Shown one piece after another: positions 46,151-55,753 of a DNA stretch of 64,000 bases. Under the pieces are notes generated by a model. That model saw only the letters and a program-made list of their open reading frames with translations. It was not told where the DNA came from and did not search any database. Numbering within the stretch: the first letter of the stretch is position 1; every line of letters begins with the position of its first letter. Origin of the DNA: Pedobacter sp. UBA4863 (lineage in GTDB: Bacteria; Bacteroidota; Bacteroidia; Sphingobacteriales; Sphingobacteriaceae); NCBI RefSeq assembly GCF_002399615.1, contig NZ_DHDZ01000028.1, positions 63,272 through 127,271 of the forward strand. Direction: 5' to 3'. The translations under genes were made by a program, and so were the position numbers.

Positions 46151-47010
46151 AGAAAAAAGTACAATTAGTTTTAGGTAGCGGCGGTGCCAGAGGGCTTGCA
46201 CACATTGGTGTAATTGAAAGTTTAGAAAAAGATGGATATGAAATTTGCGAAGTAGTTGGCTGTTCTATGGGTGCTGTTGTTGGTGGCTTATACTGCGCAG
46301 GTTTTTTGGGCGAGTATAAAGATTGGCTAGCTACGCTAACTAGGAGTAATGTTTTTAGTTTGGTAGATTTTACTTTTAACAGCAGGGGATTTGTAAAAGG
46401 CGAAAAAATATGGACGATAATTGCGAAAATTACTGGCGATCAGCAAATTGAAAACTTGAAGATCCCTTTTACCGCTGTGGCTACAGATATGCTACACATG
46501 GAAGAAGTACACTACCAATCTGGCGATTTGTTTACAGCCCTACGAGCCAGTATTTCTATCCCCGGAGTATTTACCCCCATCATAAACAACCATACCGTAT
46601 TGGTTGATGGCGGTGTGCTAAACCCGCTACCTATTGGACTTATCAAAAAACGGGAAGATTGCATTACCGTTGCGGTTAATATAAACGGAAAAAACGAACC
46701 CTTGGCCGCAAAAGAGGAAGCTAGGGAGAAAAGTAAGAACTGGCTTCAAAAATACTGGAACAATGGCAACAAGAACGATGTGCCAAAAATTTCTTTTTTT
46801 GATTTGATGAACACTTCCTACGATTTTACCCAAGATAGACTTACAGAATTAACCATAGCGCATTATCAACCAGATTTGGTAGTAGAAATTCCTCGAAATG
46901 CTTGTGGAACTTTCGATTTCCATAAATCTGCACACTTAATTACGATGGGCAAAAAGGCATACGAAAACACGAAAAACAAACTACCTGCAAGCAATAAAGC
47001 TAGTGCATAA
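46147..47010 (+). CDS. Patatin-like phospholipase
   Basis: 287 residues. The oxyanion loop is GSGGARGLAHIGV (10-22), the nucleophile motif GCSMG (Ser42) and the dyad aspartate in LVDGGVLNP (about 157). There is no signal peptide, so it acts in the cytoplasm or at the inner face of the membrane, like RssA-type proteins. It is coupled to the alpha/beta hydrolase upstream. Confidence 0.95.
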   Translation: MKKKVQLVLGSGGARGLAHIGVIESLEKDGYEICEVVGCSMGAVVGGLYCAGFLGEYKDWLATLTRSNVFSLVDFTFNSRGFVKGEKIWTIIAKITGDQQIENLKIPFTAVATDMLHMEEVHYQSGDLFTALRASISIPGVFTPIINNHTVLVDGGVLNPLPIGLIKKREDCITVAVNINGKNEPLAAKEEAREKSKNWLQKYWNNGNKNDVPKISFFDLMNTSYDFTQDRLTELTIAHYQPDLVVEIPRNACGTFDFHKSAHLITMGKKAYENTKNKLPASNKASA

Positions 47011-47025
47011 ATAGCTATGAAACCG

Positions 47026-47033
47026 TACATTTG
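47026..47033 (+). promoter_or_regulatory. -7 promoter box of the dGTPase gene
   Basis: TACATTTG, 29 bases before the ATG at 47063. Confidence 0.5.
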
Positions 47034-47062
47034 CCCATAACTTAAGAATACCGCTTTTTTAT

Positions 47063-48409
47063 ATGATGGAATGGAAAAAATTGCTTTCGGCAAAGCGTTG
47101 GGGAAACGAAGAAAAAATAGCTAAAGACAACGACGAAGCCAGATCGCAATTTCAAATAGACTATGACAGGTTAATTTTTTCTTCGCCTTTTAGAAGGCTG
47201 CAGAACAAAACACAAGTTTTCCCTTTACCAGGTAGTGTTTTTGTACACAACCGTTTAACACATAGCTTGGAAGTAGCCAGTGTTGGCCGTTCGTTGGGTC
47301 GTATCTTTTACAACAGCATAAAAAAAGACAATCCTAATATTGATACCGAAGTGCCTTTAATGAGCGAGGTTGGCAATATTGTAGCCGCAGCAGCTTTGGC
47401 GCACGACTTAGGTAATCCGGCTTTTGGCCACTCTGGCGAAGCAGCTATTTCTAGGTATTTTACCAATGGCGATGGAAAAGAATATTTGGATAAACTCATC
47501 GAAGAACAGAAAAAAGACTTCAGCAAATTTGAGGGAAATGCCAATGCTATTCGTATTCTTACCTATCCGTTTGAAGGCAAGGGAAATGGCGCTTATGCAC
47601 TCACCTACTCTACTTTAGCGGCTATAGGCAAGTACCCTTGCGAATCGATTATTGGAGGAGACAAATCACAATTGCACCGCAAAAAATATGGCTTTTTTCA
47701 ATCAGAAAAGGAGATTTTTAGAAAAATTGCGAACGAACTTGGCATGATTTCAGACAGCGAAAGTCCATTGGGTTATTTCCGCCACCCCTTGAGCTATTTG
47801 GTGGAAGCGGCCGACGATATTTGCTATGGCATTATCGATTTGGAAGACGCCCATCGTTTGCAAATCTTAAGTTTCGACGAAGTTAAAAATCTGCTTTTAC
47901 CACTTTGCAATAGCGAAACTTTGGAAGAAAGGTTACAAAACGACCTTGAAGATGATGACGCAAAAGTGAGTTTACTAAGAGCAAAAGCCATTAGCACTTT
48001 AATACACCAATGCTCTCGCATCTTTTACGAAGAGCAAACCGCTATTTTAAGTGGCACCTTCAATCAGAGTTTAACAGACACCTTACCTACCGATTTACTG
48101 AATGCTTGGAAGAAGATTGAAAAAATATCGGTAGAGAAAATCTACAACTATCAATCGGTAATACAAAAGGAAGTATCGGGCTATAAAGTAATGGCAGGCT
48201 TGTTAGAAGAATTTGTACCTGCTTTGGTAAATAACGATAGTCATTATTATAAAAAGCTGGTAAAGCTAATCCCAAAACAGTTTCATACCGAAAAAGAAGA
48301 TCTGTATTCGCGTGTACAAAGTGTGTTAGACTTTGTATCGGGCATGACAGATTTATATGCTGTAGAACTTTACGGGAAAATTAAAGGGATTTCGTTTCCA
48401 TCAGCGTAA
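47063..48409 (+). CDS. dgt: Deoxyguanosinetriphosphate triphosphohydrolase
   Basis: 448 residues. The HD-domain metal ligands are in NRLTHSLEVASVGRSLG, AHDLGNPAFGHSGE and later EAADDICYGIIDLEDA. Family length and the N-terminal SPFRRLQNKTQVFPLP fit Bacteroidota dGTPases. It cuts dGTP to deoxyguanosine and triphosphate, controlling the dNTP pool. It may be read from its own promoter as well as with the patatin gene 52 bases upstream. Confidence 0.93.
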   Translation: MMEWKKLLSAKRWGNEEKIAKDNDEARSQFQIDYDRLIFSSPFRRLQNKTQVFPLPGSVFVHNRLTHSLEVASVGRSLGRIFYNSIKKDNPNIDTEVPLMSEVGNIVAAAALAHDLGNPAFGHSGEAAISRYFTNGDGKEYLDKLIEEQKKDFSKFEGNANAIRILTYPFEGKGNGAYALTYSTLAAIGKYPCESIIGGDKSQLHRKKYGFFQSEKEIFRKIANELGMISDSESPLGYFRHPLSYLVEAADDICYGIIDLEDAHRLQILSFDEVKNLLLPLCNSETLEERLQNDLEDDDAKVSLLRAKAISTLIHQCSRIFYEEQTAILSGTFNQSLTDTLPTDLLNAWKKIEKISVEKIYNYQSVIQKEVSGYKVMAGLLEEFVPALVNNDSHYYKKLVKLIPKQFHTEKEDLYSRVQSVLDFVSGMTDLYAVELYGKIKGISFPSA

Positions 48410-48527
48410 AAAAAGTCAAAAATTAAAAGTAAGAAAGTTAAAAGCTGGTTAAAGTTAACGTAAGTTTTAGCGTTTAAATGTAAGCTAACAGACCTTGAGA
48501 TAAATTTCCTTCGCAATGAAATGAAAC

Positions 48528-48564
48528 AAAAAAGGATCGATACTTTACGCATCGATCCTTTTTT
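48528..48564. terminator. Bidirectional terminator between dgt and the TonB receptor
   Basis: 14-bp stem including A- and T-runs (48528-48541 with 48551-48564) and a 9-base loop. It lies 24 bases past the receptor stop on the minus strand and about 120 bases past dgt on the plus strand. Confidence 0.9.
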
Positions 48565-48587
48565 ATTTAAAACTTTATACTTTTTAC

Positions 48588-51020
48588 CTATTTCCCTTGT
48601 CCAATGCCACCCATTTGCCCGCCGCCTTGTTGCTGCTCTTGCTTAATGTCGTCATTTTTGATTTTCTTTTTCTCGGTAAATTTAAGCTTACCAAATTTGT
48701 AGCTAAAGTTTAAACCGATAGAACGAATTGGATAGTAAATATTTTGAGTTTGATAAGTAGCACCTGCCTTACTTACCGTTTCTATATGCAAATCTCTACT
48801 TATTGGGTTTAAAACATTGATACCAATAGTACCTTGTTTTTTCATGATGTCTTTTTTCACAGCACCACCATAAAAATACATGGGTTCGCTTTTACTTTGG
48901 TAGGTATAACGCGGCGAAGTAGCTACGCCAAATAACTCTAAATTCCAACCACCTTTAAAAGAAGTTGCCGAGCGCAAGAAGTAATTATAATTTAAGTAAG
49001 TACCTTCGTGCATACCTTCGGTTGCTCCAGCGGCTTTTCTAATATCGTAAGTATTTACGCTAATATTAGTCATTAAAGTCCATTTTGGGGTTGGATTATA
49101 CGATGCAAAAAAGTTAGCACCAAAACTTTGGGTATTACCTACGTTGTCAAAAGTGGTTAAAGTAATTCCGTTTGCCGCATCTTCCTTAATAATGTTTTCA
49201 ATAATATTTCTGGTATTTCTGTAGAATAAAGACGCATTAATCATGGAACCTTTAATAAAAGTAGAATAACCAAGCTCCACATTGTGACTTAACTCTGGAT
49301 CTAAGTGTGGGTTACCTTGAAAAGAGTTTACCGGATTAGATTCGTTGTAAAATGGATTTAAGTAAGCCAAACTTGGACGCTGTACTCTTTTATTGTAAGC
49401 CAATTTAATGGTAGTTTTTCCGTTAATGGTTTGCGATAAAACTGCACTTGGAAACAAGTTAAGGTAATCGTTATCTACAGGGTTGCCCAAAGCATCGTTA
49501 TATTTTATAGCGGTATATTCACTACGTAAACCTCCTTTAAACTTAATTTTCTTTGTCAAATCAAATGCTATAGTAGAATAAGCTGCCGCCACGTTTTGAT
49601 TGTAATCAAAGATTTTACCCGACCCCTTACCATATTCACTTTCGATATTTCTAAAAATACCTTTTCCTCCTACTTCAAAAATTACCGATTTAGAAAACGG
49701 ATACACATAATCTGTTTGCACGGTATATTCTTTGTTCTTTCCTAAATTGGTACTAGCCGTGTATTTGTTATTGGCAATTAAACTGGAAGTAAAATCGTTG
49801 GTAAAATCATTGGCATTTCTACCTTGTGTTAACTGGCCCGATACCGAAAATTCTTCGCCCTGTTTTTTGCTGGTACGTCTGTAATCTAAGTTCCAATCTA
49901 AGTTGTTATTGGTCATATCAGTAGTGCTGATATTAGTACCATTAACCGTGGCACCACCTGCAGTAGTTGTAATTAAAGAAGTACCCGGGCCGCCATTATA
50001 AAACCTGTTGTACTTTGCATTGGTGCTGATATTGTTGTAGGCGTTAAAATCGTAATCTAAACCTAGGCTACCATTGTACATTTCTCTACTCCATTCAGAC
50101 GTTCCATCCTGTAAAACTTCGCTTCCTGGCAATTTATTATAGAAAACCACTTTCGATTCTTGTGGAAAGGCATACATACCACCAAAGGCAGTATTGGCGC
50201 TAAAACGACCCGTTTTTGCTGTTAAATTAAATGCTCCAGTATTAGAGCGAGTGCCCGCAGCAGCATTTACCGAACCGCTTACACCTTCGGCATTACTTTT
50301 CTTGGTAATAATATTGATGATACCTCCAGAACCTTCAGCTTCGTATTTTGCCGACGGATTGGTAATCACCTCTACATTTTTAATTTGATCGGCCGGAATC
50401 ATTTTCAAAGCATCGCCCACACTGTTGGCCATAGTGCCCGATGGTTTGCCGTTAATTAAAACCCTAACGGCACTACCACGTAACTGTACATTACCGTTAA
50501 TATCTACCGAAAGCATGGGCACCTTACGCATCACGTCAGTAGCATCGCCACCAGCATTGGTTGCATCAGCCTCTGCGTTGTAAACCATACGGTCAATCTT
50601 ATTCTCTATTACGTTCTTTTTACCTTCAATGGTTACTTCTGATAAAGTACTTGCACTACCTGCCAAATACACATCGCCTAAGTTATTATCTGGCTTTTCT
50701 GGCGTAGTGGTAGCTAACACAGTTTTAGAAGTGTAGCCAATAAAACCAACTACCAGTTTATATGTTCCAGGTGCAATATTAGCTATGGTTACTTTACCTT
50801 TTGCATCGGTTAAACCGCCATTTACGGCTTTATTAGTTTTTGTATTGATAACCGAAACCGTAGCATATTCTACGGGTTGTTTAGTTAACGAATCGATAAT
50901 TGTTGCTGATATACGCCCAGTCACTTTTGGAGCTGCATTGCCTCCGCCCATCATTGGGAATTGTGCTTTTGCAGTGATTACCGTTAGTAGAGTGAAACAG
51001 ATTAGTAGTAGTTTTTTCAT
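48588..51020 (-). CDS. TonB-dependent outer membrane receptor (OMP_b-brl family)
   Basis: 810 residues from the ATG at 51020 (MKKLLLICFTLLTVITAKAQ signal peptide); the frame is open to 51197, but a promoter (-7 box TACCTTTG, 51072-51065) lies inside that extension. A carboxypeptidase-like regulatory domain (about 35-125), a plug (about 130-235, with VLINGKPSGTMANSVGDALK and SGGIINIITKKS), then a beta barrel ending SIGLNFSYKFGKLKFTEKKK and a Gln/Gly-rich tail (QEQQQGGGQMGGIGQGK). It is not a SusC type: no SusD is adjacent and the barrel resembles outer membrane beta-barrel family proteins. Ligand unknown. Confidence 0.92.
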   Translation of the reverse strand: MKKLLLICFTLLTVITAKAQFPMMGGGNAAPKVTGRISATIIDSLTKQPVEYATVSVINTKTNKAVNGGLTDAKGKVTIANIAPGTYKLVVGFIGYTSKTVLATTTPEKPDNNLGDVYLAGSASTLSEVTIEGKKNVIENKIDRMVYNAEADATNAGGDATDVMRKVPMLSVDINGNVQLRGSAVRVLINGKPSGTMANSVGDALKMIPADQIKNVEVITNPSAKYEAEGSGGIINIITKKSNAEGVSGSVNAAAGTRSNTGAFNLTAKTGRFSANTAFGGMYAFPQESKVVFYNKLPGSEVLQDGTSEWSREMYNGSLGLDYDFNAYNNISTNAKYNRFYNGGPGTSLITTTAGGATVNGTNISTTDMTNNNLDWNLDYRRTSKKQGEEFSVSGQLTQGRNANDFTNDFTSSLIANNKYTASTNLGKNKEYTVQTDYVYPFSKSVIFEVGGKGIFRNIESEYGKGSGKIFDYNQNVAAAYSTIAFDLTKKIKFKGGLRSEYTAIKYNDALGNPVDNDYLNLFPSAVLSQTINGKTTIKLAYNKRVQRPSLAYLNPFYNESNPVNSFQGNPHLDPELSHNVELGYSTFIKGSMINASLFYRNTRNIIENIIKEDAANGITLTTFDNVGNTQSFGANFFASYNPTPKWTLMTNISVNTYDIRKAAGATEGMHEGTYLNYNYFLRSATSFKGGWNLELFGVATSPRYTYQSKSEPMYFYGGAVKKDIMKKQGTIGINVLNPISRDLHIETVSKAGATYQTQNIYYPIRSIGLNFSYKFGKLKFTEKKKIKNDDIKQEQQQGGGQMGGIGQGK

Positions 51021-51064
51021 CAGAGTTAATAATTTCTTTGTGTTGTTTGTACGTATTAGTCTTT

Positions 51065-51072
51065 CAAAGGTA
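51065..51072 (-). promoter_or_regulatory. -7 promoter box of the TonB receptor gene
   Basis: TACCTTTG on the minus strand, 44 bases before the ATG at 51020; decides the start. Confidence 0.6.
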
Positions 51073-51172
51073 TATTTTGTTACAAGGGCATTGAAGCATT
51101 TTTTTATCATTTGCAGTAAACCCTCGGTGAATTGCATTTTTTTAGCGGCGAATGGTTTGGGGCAAAAAGAAA

Positions 51173-51290
51173 AATCCCAAATGAATACAAAACTCATCTG
51201 GGATTAGGCTATTATGATTTCCGCCATTTCGACGAGGCACGAGGAGAAGCCTAGTATGCTGTCTTACACCTGCTAGATTTCTCTCTCGAA
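51173..51290. repeat. Hairpin and REP-like element between leuS and the TonB receptor
   Basis: 51173-51206 is a near-perfect hairpin (aatcccaaatga with tcatctgggatt) and may terminate leuS transcription. 51222-51290 holds an imperfect inverted repeat (cgaggcacgaggagaagcc, later gctagatttctctctcg) typical of dispersed Bacteroidota palindromes. A degenerate relative may lie near 35836-35868. Confidence 0.55.
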
Positions 51291-51317
51291 AAAACAGGGA
51301 TCAAAATAACGTATCGC

Positions 51318-54098
51318 TTAAACTACAATATTTACAATTTTTCCTTTAACAAAGATGATTTTTTTAGGTGTAGCACCATTTAAAAATCCTTGAACCTGCT
51401 CATTGGCCAAAACCGCTTCTTCTGCTTCTTTAGCTTCTAAGGCAAGACTCAAATTCAAGTTCATCTTCATTTTTCCGTTGATAGAAATTGGATATGCAAA
51501 TTCGTCTTCTATTAAATAATTAGGGTTGAAAACTGGGAATTGAGCCGTAGTTAAATCTTTGTGGCCTAACAACGACCATAATTCTTCGCAAATGTGCGGT
51601 GCATAAGCAGCCAAAACCACTACTAAATCTTGAAGAATTGCTCGTTTGTTGCATTTCAAATCGGTCAGTTCGTTTACGGCAATCATAAAGCTTGATACTG
51701 ATGTATTGAAAGAAAATCTTTCGATGTCATCCTGTACTTTCTTAATGATTTTATGCAACGCTTTCAACTCGGCTTTGGTTGGCTCAGCATCGCTTACGGT
51801 AAATTCCCAAGCTTCGTTATGGAATAAACGCCAGAATTTACGCAAGAACTTAAACACACCTTCAATTCCGTTGGTGTTCCAAGGTTTACTTTGCTCTAAC
51901 GGCCCTAAAAACATCTCGTACATACGTAAAGTATCTGCGCCGTATTGTGCAATTAGCACATCAGGATTTACCACGTTGAACTTAGATTTCGACATCTTCT
52001 CCACTTCTACGCCGCAAACGTATTTGCCGTTTTCTAAGATAAATTCAGCATCAGCAAACTCGGGTCTAAATTTCTTGAATGCCTCTAAGGCTAAAATTTC
52101 ATTCTCTACAATATTTACATCAACATGTAAAGCAATGGTTTTGTAATCCTTTTTAAGATTGTAAGAAACCAATTTGTTCGTGCCTTTTCCTTCCTCGTCA
52201 ACTATCCGATAAACAAAGTTACTTCTACCTTGTATCATCCCTTGGTTAATCAACTTTTTGAAAGGTTCTTCTTCTTGCACAAATCCTAAATCCTTCAAAA
52301 ATTTGTTCCAAAAACGGCTATACAACAAGTGACCAGTGGCGTGCTCAGAACCACCGATGTACAAATCCACATCTTTCCAGTAGTTCACTGCTTCTTTCGA
52401 TGCAAATTCGTTGTTGTTCAACGCATCCATATAACGGTACCAATACCAGCTACTGCCTGCCCAACCTGGCATGGTAGAAAGTTCGTACTCATAACGGTCT
52501 TCGTATTTCCAACCTTCGGCCCTTCCTAGTGGTGGTTCGCCTGTTTCAGTTGGTAAATATTTATCAATTTCTGGCAATACCAATGGTAATTCTTCTTCTT
52601 TTAACAAGTAAGGCAAACCATCTTTAAAATACACCGGAATTGGCTCGCCCCAATATCGTTGACGGCCAAAAATAGCATCACGTTGGCGGAAATTCACTTT
52701 TGCTTTTCCAACTCCTTGATCTTCTAACCAATTATTTAAGAAAGCAACTGCTTCTTTATACTCCATGCCGTTGATGAAACCAGAATTGATATATTTGCCT
52801 TCTTTGGTCGCATCTGCCTGTTGGTCAATGTCTTTTTGTGCATCTAAAATTTGTACAATTGGCAAATTAAAGTGTGTTGCAAATAACCAATCGCGTTGGT
52901 CGCCACTTGGCACGCCCATTACCGCACCAGTACCGTAACCAGCCAATACATAATCTGCAATCCATAACTGTACACGCTCGCCACTTACCGGATTAATCAC
53001 ATAAGTACCTGTAAAAGCACCAGAAACAGTTTTAGCGTCCGCCATGCGGTCTAATTCCGATTTCTTTTTGGTTTGTAAGATGTAATTTTCGATATCAGCT
53101 TTTTGCTCAGGAGTAGTTAATTCTGCTACCCATTCGTGCTCTGGTGCTAATACCAAATAAGAAACTCCAAAAATCGTGTCCACACGTGTGGTGAAAACTT
53201 CAATTTGTTTATCGCTATTTTCTACTTTAAACTTTACAGACGCACCAACGCTCTTGCCAATCCAGTTGCGTTGCATTTCTTTAATTGGCTCTGGCCAATC
53301 AATCGTATTTAATCCTTGCAAAAGTCTGTCGGCATAGGCAGTAATTCTCATACTCCACTGCATCATTTTCTTTTGCTCTACCGGATGCCCGCCACGCTCA
53401 GAAAAACCACCAATTACCTCATCATTAGCCAATACCGTACCCAAGGCTGCGCACCAGTTTACCGTACTTTCTTTTAAATACGTTAAACGATATTTTAATA
53501 GCTCTACTTGTTTTTCCTCTTCCGTAAAAGTAGCCCAATCGGTCGGTAAAAAAGTTCTAACATCTTCATCGCAAGCCGCTTTTACATCGGCACTGCCAGC
53601 TTCATTAAATTTATGGATTAAGGCTGATATCGGCTCAGCTTTATCAGTTTCTAAGTTGTACCAAGAGTTGAACAGCTGCATAAAAATCCACTGTGTCCAC
53701 TTGTAATAAGAAGGGTCGCTGGTGCGCACCTCTCGGCTCCAATCAAAAGAAAAACCAATTTGATCTAACTGCCTGCGGTAGGTATTGATATTGGTTGCTG
53801 TGGTAACTGCCGGATGTTGCCCTGTTTGGATGGCATATTGCTCGGCAGGTAAACCAAACGAGTCGTAACCCATTGGGTGCAATACGTTGAAACCTTTTAA
53901 ACGTTTGTATCTTGCAAAAATATCAGATGCGATATAACCCAGCGGATGGCCAACGTGCAAACCTGCTCCCGAAGGATAAGGAAACATGTCTAAAACATAG
54001 TATTTCGGCTTGTTCGAATTGGCTTCGGCTTTAAACGATTGATTTTCTGCCCAATATTTTTGCCACTTTTGTTCTATGGCTGCAAATTGATAATCCAT
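51318..54098 (-). CDS. leuS: Leucyl-tRNA synthetase
   Basis: 926 residues from the ATG at 54098 (MDYQFAAIEQKWQKYW). A frame open to 54152 is rejected because the promoter (-7 box at 54131-54124) lies in it. The HIGH motif is GLHVGHPLG, the KMSKS motif VEKMSKSKFN; the editing domain lies between (with VFTTRVDTIFGVSYLVLAPE). The length is above the usual 860-880 because of an insert before KMSKS (about residues 650-720). It charges tRNA-Leu. Confidence 0.97.
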   Translation of the reverse strand: MDYQFAAIEQKWQKYWAENQSFKAEANSNKPKYYVLDMFPYPSGAGLHVGHPLGYIASDIFARYKRLKGFNVLHPMGYDSFGLPAEQYAIQTGQHPAVTTATNINTYRRQLDQIGFSFDWSREVRTSDPSYYKWTQWIFMQLFNSWYNLETDKAEPISALIHKFNEAGSADVKAACDEDVRTFLPTDWATFTEEEKQVELLKYRLTYLKESTVNWCAALGTVLANDEVIGGFSERGGHPVEQKKMMQWSMRITAYADRLLQGLNTIDWPEPIKEMQRNWIGKSVGASVKFKVENSDKQIEVFTTRVDTIFGVSYLVLAPEHEWVAELTTPEQKADIENYILQTKKKSELDRMADAKTVSGAFTGTYVINPVSGERVQLWIADYVLAGYGTGAVMGVPSGDQRDWLFATHFNLPIVQILDAQKDIDQQADATKEGKYINSGFINGMEYKEAVAFLNNWLEDQGVGKAKVNFRQRDAIFGRQRYWGEPIPVYFKDGLPYLLKEEELPLVLPEIDKYLPTETGEPPLGRAEGWKYEDRYEYELSTMPGWAGSSWYWYRYMDALNNNEFASKEAVNYWKDVDLYIGGSEHATGHLLYSRFWNKFLKDLGFVQEEEPFKKLINQGMIQGRSNFVYRIVDEEGKGTNKLVSYNLKKDYKTIALHVDVNIVENEILALEAFKKFRPEFADAEFILENGKYVCGVEVEKMSKSKFNVVNPDVLIAQYGADTLRMYEMFLGPLEQSKPWNTNGIEGVFKFLRKFWRLFHNEAWEFTVSDAEPTKAELKALHKIIKKVQDDIERFSFNTSVSSFMIAVNELTDLKCNKRAILQDLVVVLAAYAPHICEELWSLLGHKDLTTAQFPVFNPNYLIEDEFAYPISINGKMKMNLNLSLALEAKEAEEAVLANEQVQGFLNGATPKKIIFVKGKIVNIVV

Positions 54099-54123
54099 TG
54101 ATATGCTGTTTCTAAATCGAGTG

Positions 54124-54152
54124 CAAAGGTAAGGAAATTTACGATTGGTCAA
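54124..54152 (-). promoter_or_regulatory. Promoter of leuS
   Basis: TTG, 18 bases, TACCTTTG on the minus strand; transcription should start near 54119, 20 bases before the ATG at 54098. Confidence 0.72.
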
Positions 54153-54360
54153 AAGTGGTCAGTAGTCGGCTATCAGTGGTCTGAGAAATGACCAATATCC
54201 AAGCACCAATTATCAAACACAAAATATTATCACTATCCATATCTTTCGGACTTGCGGTCTATCAACTTTCGGACGGCAAAACAAGTTAAAGAATGTTAAA
54301 GCCTATCTACCTTGCAAAGTATTTTTACAACTTTACAACTTTCAAACATTCTAGCAATCG
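54150..54360. repeat. Locally repetitive intergenic tract
   Basis: Repeated words such as agtggtcagtagtcggctat / cagtggtctga, then ttacaactttacaactttcaa. Same style as tracts at 10181, 21846 and 30915; the ttgtaaag word is shared with 30915-30960 in complement. Confidence 0.55.
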
Positions 54361-54431
54361 GGCAATTTAGGAGTTATTTAATTTAAGTTTTAGGTTACAT
54401 TTACTTATTTTCGCAGAAACAATTATTACGT

Positions 54432-55310
54432 ATGGAAGAATTTGAAGTAAGTCAGGCGGCAAAAAAAACCAAAACAGTATATATTTCTACTATTTTCAGT
54501 ATTGCATTGGTATTGTTAATGTTGGGTATGTTGGGATTAATTTTGGTACACGCCAAAAACTTATCCAATTATGTGAAAGAAAACATTGTGCTTAACATTA
54601 TTGTTGATGAAGGTGCCAAAGAAACCGAAGTACTTGCGTTTAAAAAGAGTTTAGACAACAATGTTGCAGTTAAACAGACCCAATACGTAAATAAAGAAGT
54701 TGCGCAACACAACCTTACCAAAGATTTAGGCGAAGATTTCGTGAATTTTTTGGGCTACAATCCGCTACTTTCTACCATTGACGTTTACATGAAGGCAGAT
54801 TATGCCAACAACCAAAACATCGATGCGCTAAAGAGAAACATCGAAAAAAATCCAATTGTAAAAGAAGTAGTTTACCAAAGTTCGCTAATTGATATGGTGA
54901 ACAAAAATATCAATACCATTAGCTTAATTGTTTTGGGGTTTGCAGGTATTTTGTTGGTTATTGCCATTGCTTTAATTAACAACACTATTCGCTTAGCAAT
55001 TTTCTCACAACGTTTCTTAATAAAAAGTATGCAGTTAGTGGGGGCTACCAAGAACTTCATTCGCCAACCCTTTATTTTGGTTGCCGCATTGCATGGCATC
55101 ATAGCTTCTTTTATTGCAATAATTATCCTTTTAGGCTTATTATATTACGCCCAACAAGAACTACCAGAAATTATTATCTTGAGAAACTTTACAGAGTTTG
55201 GCTTGGTATTCATTAGCATGGTAGCTATTGGCATTTTTATTACAGCAATTAGCACTTGGTTTGCGGTAAGCAAATATTTACGTTTAAAAATTTACGACCT
55301 GTACAGATAA
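54432..55310 (+). CDS. ftsX: FtsX-family cell division permease
   Basis: 292 residues. A first membrane helix (20-43) is followed by an extracytoplasmic domain (about 45-165) and three C-terminal helices, the FtsX layout. Segments IRLAIFSQRFLIKSMQLVGA and TKNFIRQPF are typical. With FtsE it regulates cell-wall hydrolases at the division site. It overlaps the DUF3098 gene by one base (TAATG). Confidence 0.93.
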   Translation: MEEFEVSQAAKKTKTVYISTIFSIALVLLMLGMLGLILVHAKNLSNYVKENIVLNIIVDEGAKETEVLAFKKSLDNNVAVKQTQYVNKEVAQHNLTKDLGEDFVNFLGYNPLLSTIDVYMKADYANNQNIDALKRNIEKNPIVKEVVYQSSLIDMVNKNINTISLIVLGFAGILLVIAIALINNTIRLAIFSQRFLIKSMQLVGATKNFIRQPFILVAALHGIIASFIAIIILLGLLYYAQQELPEIIILRNFTEFGLVFISMVAIGIFITAISTWFAVSKYLRLKIYDLYR

Positions 55311-55531
55311 TGACAGATAAAAAAACAACTTCTGCAACGCAGAAAGAAGAATTGGTGTTCACCAAAAAAAACTATCAATTATTAATCATCAGCATGGTAA
55401 TTGTGGTAGTGGGCTTTTTGTTGATGATGGGTGCTGATGGTGACATTTACGATGTTAGAAGAACACTAATTGCTCCAATGGTAGTGCTTTTTGGATTTGC
55501 TTTCGGTGTTTACGCAGTGCTGAAAAAATAG
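55310..55531 (+). CDS. DUF3098-family small membrane protein
   Basis: 73 residues from the ATG at 55310. Two membrane helices (about 23-43 and 53-71) flank GADGDIYDVRRTLIAPMVVL, the family signature. It is found next to ftsX across Bacteroidota and is probably a partner in cell envelope biogenesis; its function is not known. It is translationally coupled to ftsX. Confidence 0.93.
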   Translation: MTDKKTTSATQKEELVFTKKNYQLLIISMVIVVVGFLLMMGADGDIYDVRRTLIAPMVVLFGFAFGVYAVLKK

Positions 55532-55538
55532 AAATCGT

Positions 55539-55546
55539 TATATTTG
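55539..55546 (+). promoter_or_regulatory. -7 promoter box of the toxin-antitoxin pair
   Basis: TATATTTG, three bases before the ATG at 55550. It gives the pair its own, probably leaderless, transcript. No TTG at the ideal spacing. Confidence 0.55.
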
Positions 55547-55549
55547 TGT

Positions 55550-55753
55550 ATGACAGCCGCAAAATTACAAATGGAAATAGAGTCCTTACCTGCCCACTTG
55601 AGACAGGAAGTTGCTGATTTTGTTGCTTTTTTAAAAACAAAAACAGCTAAAAAGACCAAATTAAAAGCTCGTGAGTTTGGTTACGCCAAAGGAAAAATTA
55701 GGCTCTCAGATGATTTCGATGAACCTTTAGACGTATTTTCGGAATATCAATAG
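55550..55753 (+). CDS. Antitoxin, DUF2281 family (VapB-like)
   Basis: 67 residues. The N-terminal helix pair LQMEIESLPAHLRQEVADFV is the DUF2281 signature; the C-terminal part (FGYAKGKIRLSDDFDEPLD) is the flexible toxin-binding tail. It directly precedes a PIN-domain toxin with no gap (stop 55753, toxin ATG 55754). It should neutralise the toxin and repress the pair's promoter. Confidence 0.9.
   Translation: MTAAKLQMEIESLPAHLRQEVADFVAFLKTKTAKKTKLKAREFGYAKGKIRLSDDFDEPLDVFSEYQ

Larger units (their letters stand above)
54099..54431. other. Intergenic region between leuS and ftsX
   Basis: 333 bases with no gene. It contains the leuS promoter (54124-54152), a repetitive tract (54150-54360) and the likely ftsX promoter (TATTTTCG, 54406-54413). 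Confidence 0.6.
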
